Positions 45,184 to 54,064 of a DNA stretch of 64,000 bases are shown here, piece after piece. Positions within the stretch are counted from its first letter, which is position 1. Every line of letters begins with the position of its first letter. Source of the DNA: Marinobacter changyiensis (GTDB lineage: Bacteria; Pseudomonadota; Gammaproteobacteria; Pseudomonadales; Oleiphilaceae); NCBI RefSeq assembly GCF_009193265.1, contig NZ_VZZZ01000002.1, positions 369,824 through 433,823 of the forward strand, written 5' to 3'. A model generated the notes under the pieces. The model was not told the DNA's origin. It ran no database searches and saw only the letters and a program-made list of their open reading frames with translations. Both the position numbers and the translations under genes were made by a program.

Positions 45184-46752
45184 ATGGACATCAAGCTCAT
45201 TCTGAATATTTTACGAGCGATCAAGCTCGAGCTCTACCGCAAGCGGGTTGCTGCTGTTGTCGTGTTTATGCTGGTTACCTCTGGCGTGCTGGCATTTGGC
45301 TATGTCATGCCAAAACAGTACACGTCCGAGGCGGTGCTTTACGCGGATCAGTCCAACATTCTGCAGCCACTTCTCAGAGGGCAGGCCGAAGTTACCCAGA
45401 TTGACCGTGTCAATGAAGCCCGCGAAATGCTTCAAAGCCGATCGTTTCTCGAGCAGGTGGCCCTGGATGCGGAACTTTTGACAGGCGGCGAAGCTGACCA
45501 GCAGCAGAACGGTGTTATCAACGCGCTGCGTCAACGAGTTCGAATGCGGGTCACCAACGGTAATTTCCTCGAACTGAGGTATACCAGTGAAAATCCCGAT
45601 GAGTCGTTCCTGGTATTGAGTACCGTTCTCGACAGGTTTTTAGAAAGAACGGTTGGGAAAAAGCGTGCCGAGAGCCAGGGTGCGTTCCAGTTTATTGATT
45701 CTCAAGTAAAATCGTACCAGCGGCAGCTTGAAGAAGCAGAAGAGAAATTGAAAGAGTTCAAGGCCAACAATCAGGACGGTACAGAAGGCAACGTGCTGTC
45801 ACGGATTGAAAGCCTTCGACAGGATATTGAAAACCTGAAGCTGGAGATTCAGCAAACCGAATCGGAAGTACAACTGACCAGACAGCAGTTGGAGACGGAA
45901 CAGCCTGTCCACCGCATCACCATTGATCCCGGCAAGTCTTCCGCCGAACGGCGGCTGGCAACGGCCTACCAGGAACTGGATTCGCTGCTTCTAAGATACC
46001 ACGAGAAACATCCGGACGTGGTTGGCATGAAGCGCCAGATTGAAGATCTCAAATATCAGGTTTCCAATCAGGATGACGGGTCTCGGGAGGGGCAGATTAC
46101 CGAGGTTATGGACAACCCGGTCTACGAGAATCTTAAAATTCAGCTTGCGGATAGTACGACCCGTCTTGCGGTTCAGAGAAATCGTCTGGTTTCCCTGGAA
46201 CGGTTACTGGGGGAAGCCTTTGAACGGTCCGAGCGTGTTGCTGAAAATCAGGCTGAATTATCCGAGTTGATCCGGGACTATGACGTCATACGCGGTGTCT
46301 ATGAAGACATGCTCCAGCGTCGCGAAAAAGCCAGATTGTCAATGACTCTTGACATTCAGGGTGAGGGGGTAAGCTACAAGATTCAGGAGCCAGCGTCATA
46401 CCCCAACAAATGGGATGGATTGCAGCTTCATGAAGTGGGTATCGCCGGACCCTTCTTCGGCAGCGCTGCCGTATTGGGGCTTCTGACATTGCTGGTCATG
46501 CTGGATCAGCGAGTTCGCTCTCCCAGAGCGCTGCAATTGGCATTGCCCAAGATCTCCATTCTCACAACCATCCCGCACTACCGAAGCGCCTGGAAAGATC
46601 GTCTTCTCAGGAAGGACGTGCTTTTTCTGTTGTTTCTGCTGACTGTCTATCTGATCGGTTATCTGGCTTTGCTTTTTGTTAGCGTCACGGGCATGTCTCC
46701 TGAAAGCCTGATTAATGAAATCATGGGATTGACAGGGGCGGGGCGCAGTTGA
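45184..46752 (+). CDS. Polysaccharide chain-length determinant (XrtA/PEP-CTERM-type Wzz)
   Basis: The 522-residue inner-membrane protein has a short cytoplasmic N-terminus and a first membrane helix about 20-42 (VAAVVVFMLVTSGVLAFGYV). A large periplasmic coiled-coil part (about 160-240 and 330-390, repeated EAEEKLKEFKANNQ-like heptads) follows, then two membrane segments at the C-terminus. The layout and the N-terminal block match chain-length determinants in exosortase-linked exopolysaccharide loci. It is the first gene of the operon and overlaps the next by one base (TGATG). Confidence 0.88.
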   Translation: MDIKLILNILRAIKLELYRKRVAAVVVFMLVTSGVLAFGYVMPKQYTSEAVLYADQSNILQPLLRGQAEVTQIDRVNEAREMLQSRSFLEQVALDAELLTGGEADQQQNGVINALRQRVRMRVTNGNFLELRYTSENPDESFLVLSTVLDRFLERTVGKKRAESQGAFQFIDSQVKSYQRQLEEAEEKLKEFKANNQDGTEGNVLSRIESLRQDIENLKLEIQQTESEVQLTRQQLETEQPVHRITIDPGKSSAERRLATAYQELDSLLLRYHEKHPDVVGMKRQIEDLKYQVSNQDDGSREGQITEVMDNPVYENLKIQLADSTTRLAVQRNRLVSLERLLGEAFERSERVAENQAELSELIRDYDVIRGVYEDMLQRREKARLSMTLDIQGEGVSYKIQEPASYPNKWDGLQLHEVGIAGPFFGSAAVLGLLTLLVMLDQRVRSPRALQLALPKISILTTIPHYRSAWKDRLLRKDVLFLLFLLTVYLIGYLALLFVSVTGMSPESLINEIMGLTGAGRS

Positions 46753-47627
46753 TGACTGATAACAAGCTTTACAATGCACTTCTCAAAAGCCAGCAAGAGC
46801 AGCGACGCCCCGACCATCACAAAGGCGAGGCGAGGCCTGAAGAAAACTTCCGCAAGGAAGGGCCCTACGCCGGCTCGGATCGCCTGGAGCCCAACTGGGT
46901 ACGCGTTGATGAGGGCGATGGCGAGCATCCGCCCTCAGTCTATGACTCCTCTGTCTCTCTCTCCCTTATTGGCAATCCGAATCCATGGAGCCGCGAGCAG
47001 CTTCGTGAACGCAAGATTATCTACGCAGGGATGCCCGACAAGGAAGTAATGGATGCTTACCGGGAGCTGAGAATCCAGCTGAGGAGCCGCGAGGATGGCG
47101 CTAACGTGTCAGTTCTTTTCAGCAGCCTCGGCAGCAGGGAAAACTCAGTACTGACAGCCTTTAATCTGGCCGCTGCGTTTGCCCTGGATTCCCACACTTC
47201 GGCGTTGCTTGTGGATTGTGATCCCTACGATCAGGCGCTGGCGAAACTGGTCTCCAGCCCCATGAATGCGGGAGTTACGGATTTCGTTTCTGACTCTTCG
47301 CTCAAGATCAGGGACATCCTTTACCCTAGCGGCGTAGACCGGCTAACCGTGATACCTGCAGGAACACAGGTATCGTCTGCTGTGGAACTCTTTTCTGCAG
47401 TGCGTATGCGCGATTTAATGACGGAACTCAAGACACGCTACCCGGATCGCTGCATTGTGATTAACGCACCGCCGTTCCTGGAAAGCACCGAGGCCCGGAT
47501 TCTGGAACGGTTTGCAGATCAGATTGTATTCGGTGTTCCCTTTGGTGAGGTTACCAGCGATGAAATCGCGGGGTCTGTCGATGCCTTCGATTCCAAAAAG
47601 TTCGCCGGTCTGGTCTTTCAGGAGTAA
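46752..47627 (+). CDS. Degenerate BY-kinase-like protein of the polysaccharide operon
   Basis: This 291-residue protein occupies the place of the tyrosine autokinase that partners the chain-length determinant. It keeps the CpsD/BY-kinase fold: EVMDAYRELRIQLRS, the Walker A' strand ALLVDCDPYDQ, and the ERFADQIVFGVPFGEVTSDE end. The Walker A loop reads SSLGSRENSVLTAF with no Lys-Ser/Thr, where active enzymes have a lysine. There is no C-terminal tyrosine cluster (ends KFAGLVFQE). It may be a non-catalytic scaffold. Start taken as ATG at 46752 rather than the preceding TTG. Confidence 0.8.
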   Translation: MTDNKLYNALLKSQQEQRRPDHHKGEARPEENFRKEGPYAGSDRLEPNWVRVDEGDGEHPPSVYDSSVSLSLIGNPNPWSREQLRERKIIYAGMPDKEVMDAYRELRIQLRSREDGANVSVLFSSLGSRENSVLTAFNLAAAFALDSHTSALLVDCDPYDQALAKLVSSPMNAGVTDFVSDSSLKIRDILYPSGVDRLTVIPAGTQVSSAVELFSAVRMRDLMTELKTRYPDRCIVINAPPFLESTEARILERFADQIVFGVPFGEVTSDEIAGSVDAFDSKKFAGLVFQE

Positions 47628-47630
47628 ACC

Positions 47631-48830
47631 ATGCATTCCAGAGCGGGCAGAGTGAATCAGGATAAAGTCTCTCACACTCGCAAAGGTGCTGGCTCTACTC
47701 TCGATTGTGCCGAAACTGCCTTTGAGACCCACGATTTATACCGGGACTGGAAAGAACTGGAACAGTGGGCCTGCCCCAGCATTTTTCTATCCTGGCAGTG
47801 GATCGGTGTCTGGTGCTCGGTTTATCAACCCGACGTAAGAGTGCTGCGGGTGACAGACCATGGGCGGCTTGTCGGCCTGGGCCTCATCACGGAATCGGAT
47901 GAGCGTCGCCATGGCATTCTGGTGTCTCGTTGTCTGCACCTTCATCAGACTGGCCGACCGTCACAGGATCACATCTGGATTGAGTACAACGGCTTTCTTG
48001 CCGGCCAGGGATACGAGTCAGCGGTCGCACAAACCAGTGTCGATTACCTGAAACGCACCTGGACGAATTGGGATGAGCTCGTGATCGGGGCAGTGGAGGC
48101 AGGCTATGCCAACGCACTCGCCGAGGCCACAGCGCTCACGCCACATGTTCGCTGGGAAGCGCCCTGTTTTGGCATAGATCTGGCATTACTTCGCAGGGAG
48201 GGTCAGTCCTGTCTGGATTCACTGTCGGGTAACACCCGCCACCAGATCCGTCGCACACTGCGATTGTACGAACAGGTGGGCGAAGTGCGCCTGGAGCGAC
48301 CGAAAACGCTTGATGAGGCCGAGTTTCTCTGGGGCTTGATCGCGCCTTACCACATAGCCCGATGGGGCAGCGGCAGCGGCGAGAGCGGCTTTGCAAATCC
48401 GGAATTTGTTCGTTTTCACCGGCAGTACATCCGGACAAACTGGAAGCAGGGAGGAGCAGACCTTATTGCACTCAGGGCCGGTGAGGAGACTGTCGCAATT
48501 TTTTACAACCTTGTTTATCGCAACCGGGTCTATTTTTACCTGGCGGGCATAAGGCAGGAGAGTGATAACAGGCTCAAACCCGGTTTGCTCGGGCACAGCC
48601 TCGCTGTAGAAGATTATATGGATCGTGGTTTTGACTACTACGATTTCATGGGTGGTGAGGAGCGTTACAAAAGCCAGCTCGGTGTTCGCCACAAACACCT
48701 CGTACAGATTGGCCTGCAAAGGAACCGCTGGAAATTGCGGGCCGAACGCGCTGTACGATTACTAAAAAAAGCTGGGATGCGTCATGAAAATACTGGTTCT
48801 GTCTCATCGAATTCCGTTTCCCGCCGATAA
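47631..48830 (+). CDS. FemAB/GNAT-type (CelD-like) acyltransferase
   Basis: The 399-residue protein fits the GNAT-fold FemAB/CelD group common in exosortase-linked polysaccharide loci. Its N-terminal half has ACPSIFLSWQWIGVWCSVYQ. The C-terminal acyltransferase half shows LSGNTRHQIRRTLRLYEQVG, ALRAGEETVAIFYNLVYRNR and YYDFMGGEERYKSQLGVRH. It may attach an acyl or aminoacyl group to the repeat unit; the donor is unknown. It overlaps the next gene by 47 bp, a long overlap worth noting. Confidence 0.8.
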   Translation: MHSRAGRVNQDKVSHTRKGAGSTLDCAETAFETHDLYRDWKELEQWACPSIFLSWQWIGVWCSVYQPDVRVLRVTDHGRLVGLGLITESDERRHGILVSRCLHLHQTGRPSQDHIWIEYNGFLAGQGYESAVAQTSVDYLKRTWTNWDELVIGAVEAGYANALAEATALTPHVRWEAPCFGIDLALLRREGQSCLDSLSGNTRHQIRRTLRLYEQVGEVRLERPKTLDEAEFLWGLIAPYHIARWGSGSGESGFANPEFVRFHRQYIRTNWKQGGADLIALRAGEETVAIFYNLVYRNRVYFYLAGIRQESDNRLKPGLLGHSLAVEDYMDRGFDYYDFMGGEERYKSQLGVRHKHLVQIGLQRNRWKLRAERAVRLLKKAGMRHENTGSVSSNSVSRR

Positions 48831-50004
48831 GGGCGAAAAAATTCGCACCTTTCATCAGGTCCAGTTCCTGGCGTCCCGTGGCCATGACGTTGTGGTGCTT
48901 TCCCCATATGAGGATGACGGGGAGCAGAACTTCGCTCGGGATTTGGCGAAACACCTGACAGTCAAGGTTCTGATGTTTCCTCTGATGGCAAAGTGGTTGA
49001 GGCTGATCAGGGGGTTGGCGAAAAAACTTCCGTTGAGCGTCGCTTGTTTCTACAACCACAGGTTGCAGACAGCTTTTGATAAATTGGTCGGTTCTGGTGA
49101 ATGTGACGTGGTTATCTGCACCAGCTCCGCAATGGCCGCGTACGTATTCCGTAATCCGAAGTTGGCAGATCGATCGGGTTCGCCAAAGGTTCGACTGATT
49201 ATGGACTTTATGGATTTGGACTCGGATAAATGGAGGCAATACCAGAAAGCTTCCAGTTTTCTCATGAGCCTGGTGTATGGGAGAGAGGCAAAGCTGATTA
49301 GCCGATGGGAAAAGCATAGCTATGAACGGTTTGACGACTGTTTTTTTATTTCTGGTTGCGAAGTCGAGCTCTTTGCCCGGCAGCTACCGGAAAGCCGACA
49401 TTTAAAAATTATGGGTAATGGCATAGATACCGATATTTTTTTCCCGCGGCGTCTTGAGGAGAGGCCACATTGGCCGGTTTTTCTGTTCACCGGAGTAATG
49501 AACTACAAACCTAATGAAGAGGCTGTCCTGTGGTTCGTGAATTCGATCTGGGACAGGATAAAAGGCCAGTGGCCGGACGCAGAATTTTTCGTTGCGGGCA
49601 TGGATCCAGGTGTCAGAATTCAAGGGCTTGGCCGTAAGCCGGGCATAACGGTTACCGGGTTTGTTCAGGATATAGTGCCGTATTATCACAACGCCAGTGT
49701 ATTTATTGCACCACTCAGGATTGCGAGAGGGGTACAGAACAAGATCCTGCAGGCGCTGGCCTGTGGCTTGCCGGTCATAACAACCCGCCTGGGAGCGGAG
49801 GGAATAAAGGCCAGGCATAGGGAGGATATTCTTGTTGCTGACAGTGATGACGATTTTTTCGATGCCATAAAACAGGTACTGGAAGACAAAGTGCTTTATG
49901 AGCGCCTGGCGCAAAACGGTCCTCTTCTGATTCATCGCGACTATAACTGGGGCAGCATGCTTGAGGAACTGAACAGAGCTGTAGAAATAAGGGATCGCGA
50001 GTGA
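48784..50004 (+). CDS. Glycosyltransferase, XrtA/PEP-CTERM-associated sugar transferase type
   Basis: The 406-residue GT-B enzyme begins ILVLSHRIPFPADKGEKIRT, a form characteristic of the exosortase-system sugar transferase family. Its C-terminal half has FLFTGVMNYKPNEEAVLWFV and the donor-binding APLRIARGVQNKILQALACG with LPVITT. It likely adds one sugar to the growing lipid-linked unit. It starts inside the end of the preceding gene. Confidence 0.86.
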   Translation: MKILVLSHRIPFPADKGEKIRTFHQVQFLASRGHDVVVLSPYEDDGEQNFARDLAKHLTVKVLMFPLMAKWLRLIRGLAKKLPLSVACFYNHRLQTAFDKLVGSGECDVVICTSSAMAAYVFRNPKLADRSGSPKVRLIMDFMDLDSDKWRQYQKASSFLMSLVYGREAKLISRWEKHSYERFDDCFFISGCEVELFARQLPESRHLKIMGNGIDTDIFFPRRLEERPHWPVFLFTGVMNYKPNEEAVLWFVNSIWDRIKGQWPDAEFFVAGMDPGVRIQGLGRKPGITVTGFVQDIVPYYHNASVFIAPLRIARGVQNKILQALACGLPVITTRLGAEGIKARHREDILVADSDDDFFDAIKQVLEDKVLYERLAQNGPLLIHRDYNWGSMLEELNRAVEIRDRE

Positions 50005-50618
50005 GGAGTTCTACCGAAATCGTCAAGACCGCGGTCAGAGGGTTTGCGCTGATCGGCGTGAGCCCCCTTTTGCTGTTGTATTGGCTGTTGCGCCCCGTCA
50101 GTCGGGAGGACGGGTTGTTCGCCGGGTTTTCCCAGGCTCTTTCGCTGGTGCCGGGTCTTGTTGGAAGTTACCTGAGAATCGCATTTTACCGTTGCGTAAT
50201 GAAGCACTGCGCCAACGACAACTTTATTGGTTTTGGCAGTCTTTTTTCCCACCGGGACACTGAACTGCACAGCGGCATCTATATCGGCCCCCAGTGCAAT
50301 ATAGGCCTGTCTGTTATTCATCGAAACTGCCTCCTCGGTAGTGGTGTCCATTTGCTGAGCGGAAAAAATCAGCACCGGTTCGATGATCTCGACACACCCA
50401 TTCGCCTGCAAGGTGGCGAATTCACCAAAATCTCGCTGGGTGAGAACTCCTGGGTAGGAAACGGAGCGATCATCATGGCGAACGTTGGCAGTGACTGCAT
50501 CATTGGGGCAGGCTCAGTGGTCACCGACGATATCCCGTCCGGTTCAATCGTGGTTGGTAACCCTGGCAAAGTAGTGCGCAACCGGAATGCTGAGTTAACA
50601 CCGGGAGCCGAGACGTGA
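50001..50618 (+). CDS. Left-handed beta-helix acyltransferase (serine acetyltransferase-like)
   Basis: The 205-residue protein has hexapeptide repeats (IGPQCNIGLSVIHRNCLLGS; ENSWVGNGAIIMANVGSDCI, then IGAGSVVTDDIPSGSIVVGN), a left-handed beta-helix acyltransferase of the LbetaH group. A hydrophobic N-terminus precedes it. It probably O-acetylates a sugar in the polysaccharide. The start codon is GTG at 50001, overlapping the previous stop by 4 nt (GTGA). Confidence 0.86.
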   Translation: MRSSTEIVKTAVRGFALIGVSPLLLLYWLLRPVSREDGLFAGFSQALSLVPGLVGSYLRIAFYRCVMKHCANDNFIGFGSLFSHRDTELHSGIYIGPQCNIGLSVIHRNCLLGSGVHLLSGKNQHRFDDLDTPIRLQGGEFTKISLGENSWVGNGAIIMANVGSDCIIGAGSVVTDDIPSGSIVVGNPGKVVRNRNAELTPGAET

Positions 50619-53110
50619 CATTGGGCGCCTACGCTCCTGCAGGCAATGTGAAGAACCCGGCCGGGCTTGCCCAGTGGCTGAGGTTCGGGCTACCCCTTGA
50701 GAGAGGTGTCAGCAAAAATCCGGCTTCACTCCAGCTGGTATCCGAAGGCGGAGAGGCCATGGATTCTGAGTTCCATGTGCTGGCGCGCTGGCACGATGGT
50801 TCCATCCAGTGGGTGCTTGTAGACACCATTATGAATGCATCAGCTCTGGTTTACGTGCGGACAGGCCAGGCTGGCGGAAAACCCCTGTCCGGATTCCGTG
50901 ACGGGGCTGGCTCCATTGAGGGAAGGATTGAAGGAGTAGTCGGCAACGATGGCAAGATCCGACTGGGAAACGGCATCGACGCCTCACTGAGTATTACGGT
51001 AGGCGGCACCCCCAGGCGCCTGTCACTGGTCCGAAAGCACAGCGAGTGCGGAGATATCTGTCACGAGCACCGTGGTTTATTCGCAGTTGAGGGCATTCCT
51101 GATCTCCACTTATCCCTGAGCGCCTGTGAAATAGCCAGAACCGGCCAGACAGAACTCAGGGCGCAAGTTCATAATCTGGCTGCCAGCGTGCACCCGAATG
51201 GCTGCTGGGATCTGGGAGACCCGAACAGCGTGTTGATTGAAAATCTCTCGCTGACGGTCGCTGATGAACAAGCGGTAAAGACATCACTGGCATTGCACGA
51301 TCAGGCACCGCAAGGGGAGCAAACGGCTGAGATTCACGGCAATGGCCGCCTGTTCCAGTACGGCAGCGGCGGCGAGCACTGGGATTCTCCTGTTCATGTT
51401 GACAAAAGTGGCCGTTCCCCAGTGGCCGAGCGGGGATTTAAATTTTTCGATGACCAGGGGGAACTGCTTTCGAGCGGTTTGAGGGCAAAACCACGGGTTT
51501 GGTTTGGTCATGAAACGTTAACGCGTAGCGCGGTACTGCGACAGTTCTGGGAGAACTTCCCGTCCGCTCTGGAGCTGAAAGACAGCCGGGCTATCTGGCA
51601 CCTTTTCCCCGAAGATACCGAGCTTCAACCCGGCGAGGCAAAAACCTGGATCTGCGATATTGGCTTCGCTGAATGCAGTGAAAAGCCCCGTGCAGAGTTC
51701 GCCTATAATCCCATTTACATCGATGAAACCAATGCCTTGCTGGGTTGCCGGGTTTCCTTTGAAAATGCGCTGAGCGACCTCGTCGACAGTAATGTCTCCG
51801 GCCCTGGGTCCTTTTACCGTAAAAGAGAAGCCTGCGATGAGTATGGCTGGCGCAACTTTGGAGAACTTTACGCCGACCATGAGGCCCTGAGCGTCACAGG
51901 CGACGACATTTTTGTCTCCCACTATAACAATCAGTACGATCCGGTCTGGGGATTCTCACTCAGATTTCTGGGTGCCGGGGACCAACGCTGGCAAGATCTG
52001 GCCTCTGATCTTGCGCAGCATGTGGTCGATATTGACATCTACAAAACGGATCGGGACAAGGCGGAATACAACAACGGGCTTTTCTGGCATACAGACCATT
52101 ATCTGCCGGCCCTTACCGCCACCCACCGAACGTACTCCCGGGGTCACGATTACGCGTACGAGGGGCACCAGGGTGGTGGGGGCCCGGGTGGGCAGCATTG
52201 CTATTCGTCGGGGCTGGCGCTTCGATACCTGCTGACGGGAGATGAAGCCCTCAAACAGGCGGTTTTCGGTCTCTGTGGTTGGATCCGATATTTCTACAAC
52301 GGGGCACCGACGGTGCTGGCGCGGCTACACCGATTGATCACGGTTGATCTTAACGCGGACAAGATGACCAACGTTGGCTTTATAGAAGCTGGCTACAAAT
52401 ACCCCTTGGACCGGGGAACTGGTAATTATCTGAACACTCTGATAGACGCCTATCTGATTAGCCAGGATGCCCCGCTGCTGGATGAAATGTACGGCGTTAT
52501 TGTCGAAACTATCTCCCCTGACGACGACCCTGCGGCCCGAAATCTGGGCAAGGTGGAGGAACACTGGTTCTACATTGTTTTCCTTCAGTCCCTTGCACGA
52601 TTCCTGCTGCTGAAAGAGCAGCTGGCGCAGGTGGACCACCAATACGCGTACGCCCGCCACACTTTGATCCACTACGCAGACTGGATACTGGACAACGAAA
52701 AACCCTATTTATCGAACCCGGAGGCTCTGGAGTTTCCCACTGACACCTGGGCCGCGCAGGACATAAGAAAAGCGAATGTCCTGTATTACAGCGCCTATTT
52801 TAACCCTGCCAGGAAGGACATTCTCACCGCAAAGGCTGAAGAATTCTGGCGCTACTGCGTGAACACTTTGACCCAGTCTCCCGAGCGCCACACTACACGG
52901 ATCCAGGCCATTCTGGCCCAGAACCTGGGCGTCCGGGAATGGTGCCTTGAAAAACAAAGCTCACCTTATCCGTTGCCCGGCTTGCAGGAGTTGCGAATCA
53001 AAAAAAACGGAGCAGGGAAACGATTCATCAGGGATATTCTGGTCACTCTGCGCTCTTTTTCGATCAGCCATGAAATCGAGTGGCTCAAGGGCCGATTTGG
53101 TGGGCGATAA
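50615..53110 (+). CDS. PcRGLX-like (polysaccharide lyase-related) protein
   Basis: The 831-residue protein starts at GTG 50615, overlapping the acyltransferase stop by 4 nt. Its N-terminal part (FGLPLERGVSKNPASLQLVS and ARWHDGSIQWVLVD) resembles exo-rhamnogalacturonan lyase (PcRGLX) entry domains. The rest includes HTDHYLPALTATHRTYSRGH and a helical, alpha/alpha-barrel-like C-terminal half. No signal peptide is visible, which is odd for a lyase. In this operon it may trim, bind or modify the nascent polymer. The assignment is by motif recall only. Confidence 0.55.
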   Translation: MTLGAYAPAGNVKNPAGLAQWLRFGLPLERGVSKNPASLQLVSEGGEAMDSEFHVLARWHDGSIQWVLVDTIMNASALVYVRTGQAGGKPLSGFRDGAGSIEGRIEGVVGNDGKIRLGNGIDASLSITVGGTPRRLSLVRKHSECGDICHEHRGLFAVEGIPDLHLSLSACEIARTGQTELRAQVHNLAASVHPNGCWDLGDPNSVLIENLSLTVADEQAVKTSLALHDQAPQGEQTAEIHGNGRLFQYGSGGEHWDSPVHVDKSGRSPVAERGFKFFDDQGELLSSGLRAKPRVWFGHETLTRSAVLRQFWENFPSALELKDSRAIWHLFPEDTELQPGEAKTWICDIGFAECSEKPRAEFAYNPIYIDETNALLGCRVSFENALSDLVDSNVSGPGSFYRKREACDEYGWRNFGELYADHEALSVTGDDIFVSHYNNQYDPVWGFSLRFLGAGDQRWQDLASDLAQHVVDIDIYKTDRDKAEYNNGLFWHTDHYLPALTATHRTYSRGHDYAYEGHQGGGGPGGQHCYSSGLALRYLLTGDEALKQAVFGLCGWIRYFYNGAPTVLARLHRLITVDLNADKMTNVGFIEAGYKYPLDRGTGNYLNTLIDAYLISQDAPLLDEMYGVIVETISPDDDPAARNLGKVEEHWFYIVFLQSLARFLLLKEQLAQVDHQYAYARHTLIHYADWILDNEKPYLSNPEALEFPTDTWAAQDIRKANVLYYSAYFNPARKDILTAKAEEFWRYCVNTLTQSPERHTTRIQAILAQNLGVREWCLEKQSSPYPLPGLQELRIKKNGAGKRFIRDILVTLRSFSISHEIEWLKGRFGGR

Positions 53111-53113
53111 GGT

Positions 53114-54064
53114 ATGAGTATGGACGCTGTAGATTTCGTGATACCCCACATGGGCAGGCCTGAAATGCTCAGGTCGACGGTCAGGTCCATACTTGCCCAA
53201 ACCCGCGTCGAAGCCATAGCGAGCATAACGGTCGTTACCAAAAATGAGACCGAGCTGCCGCTATGCATCCATAAAAAGCTGCGCATTATCCATGCGCCAG
53301 AAGCAACGTCCATTTCCGAACAGAGAAACCGTGGAGTCTCTTCCGGCCAGGGACCCCTTATCGCGTTCCTGGACGCCGACATTGAATTGGCGGAAGACTG
53401 GCTTGAGGTCTGCGGCAACCTGCTCGCGGAAAAGACCGGGAGAGTCCTGGTCAGCGCGATGCAGGCACATTCCCTCCAGGCGGGGCGGGTTGAGCGCCTC
53501 AGAACCGTGCTGAGCAACGTAAATCTTGACCAGCCTGTTCAGTTTCTGCCGGGCAGGAACCTGCTTGTAAAACGCTCGGCCCATGAACAGGTCGGCGGCT
53601 TTCCCGAGCATCTGCAAACCTGTGAGGACTATTTCTACACCGAGAAGCTATCACAACTGGGCGAACTCTATTATACCTCGCGCACCCACTATATCCATCT
53701 GGGCGAGGACCGGTCGCTGGGGAAAACCTTCACCAAAGAGATCTGGCGCTCCGAATACAACCTGCTTTCCCTTACCGGGCGCATAGTGCCCCTCAGGGAA
53801 TGGCCCAGTATCCTGCTGCCATTCTGGATGCTTGCGGGGTTCGCCATTCTTCTGGCGGGCTTCGGTTCTAAATCCCTGCTAATCATCGGCTTGGTCATGG
53901 TTATTCTGCCTCCAAGTCTGTATAGCCTGAGGCTGTATCTGAAACCGAAAAATGATCAGTCGCTTCCATTTCTGTTGCTTTTCTATACAGTGTATTTTCT
54001 GGCTCGCACAGTAGGTACTATGAAAGGTACTAGGCTTTTGCTGACAAGGAAGCTCACGGAATGA
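53114..54064 (+). CDS. Family 2 glycosyltransferase with C-terminal membrane segments
   Basis: The 316-residue GT-A enzyme starts VDFVIPHMGRPEMLRSTVRS and shows AFLDADIELAEDWLEV as the DxD-type metal motif and QLGELYYTSRTHYIHLGEDR. Two hydrophobic helices near the C-terminus (about 235-285) anchor it to the membrane. It follows the lyase-like gene by 3 bp and overlaps the next gene by 4 bp. Confidence 0.88.
   Translation: MSMDAVDFVIPHMGRPEMLRSTVRSILAQTRVEAIASITVVTKNETELPLCIHKKLRIIHAPEATSISEQRNRGVSSGQGPLIAFLDADIELAEDWLEVCGNLLAEKTGRVLVSAMQAHSLQAGRVERLRTVLSNVNLDQPVQFLPGRNLLVKRSAHEQVGGFPEHLQTCEDYFYTEKLSQLGELYYTSRTHYIHLGEDRSLGKTFTKEIWRSEYNLLSLTGRIVPLREWPSILLPFWMLAGFAILLAGFGSKSLLIIGLVMVILPPSLYSLRLYLKPKNDQSLPFLLLFYTVYFLARTVGTMKGTRLLLTRKLTE

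Noticed and set aside
45075..45404. Small open frame overlapping the chain-length determinant start
   Set aside because: It runs into the well-supported determinant gene in another frame and shows no domain.
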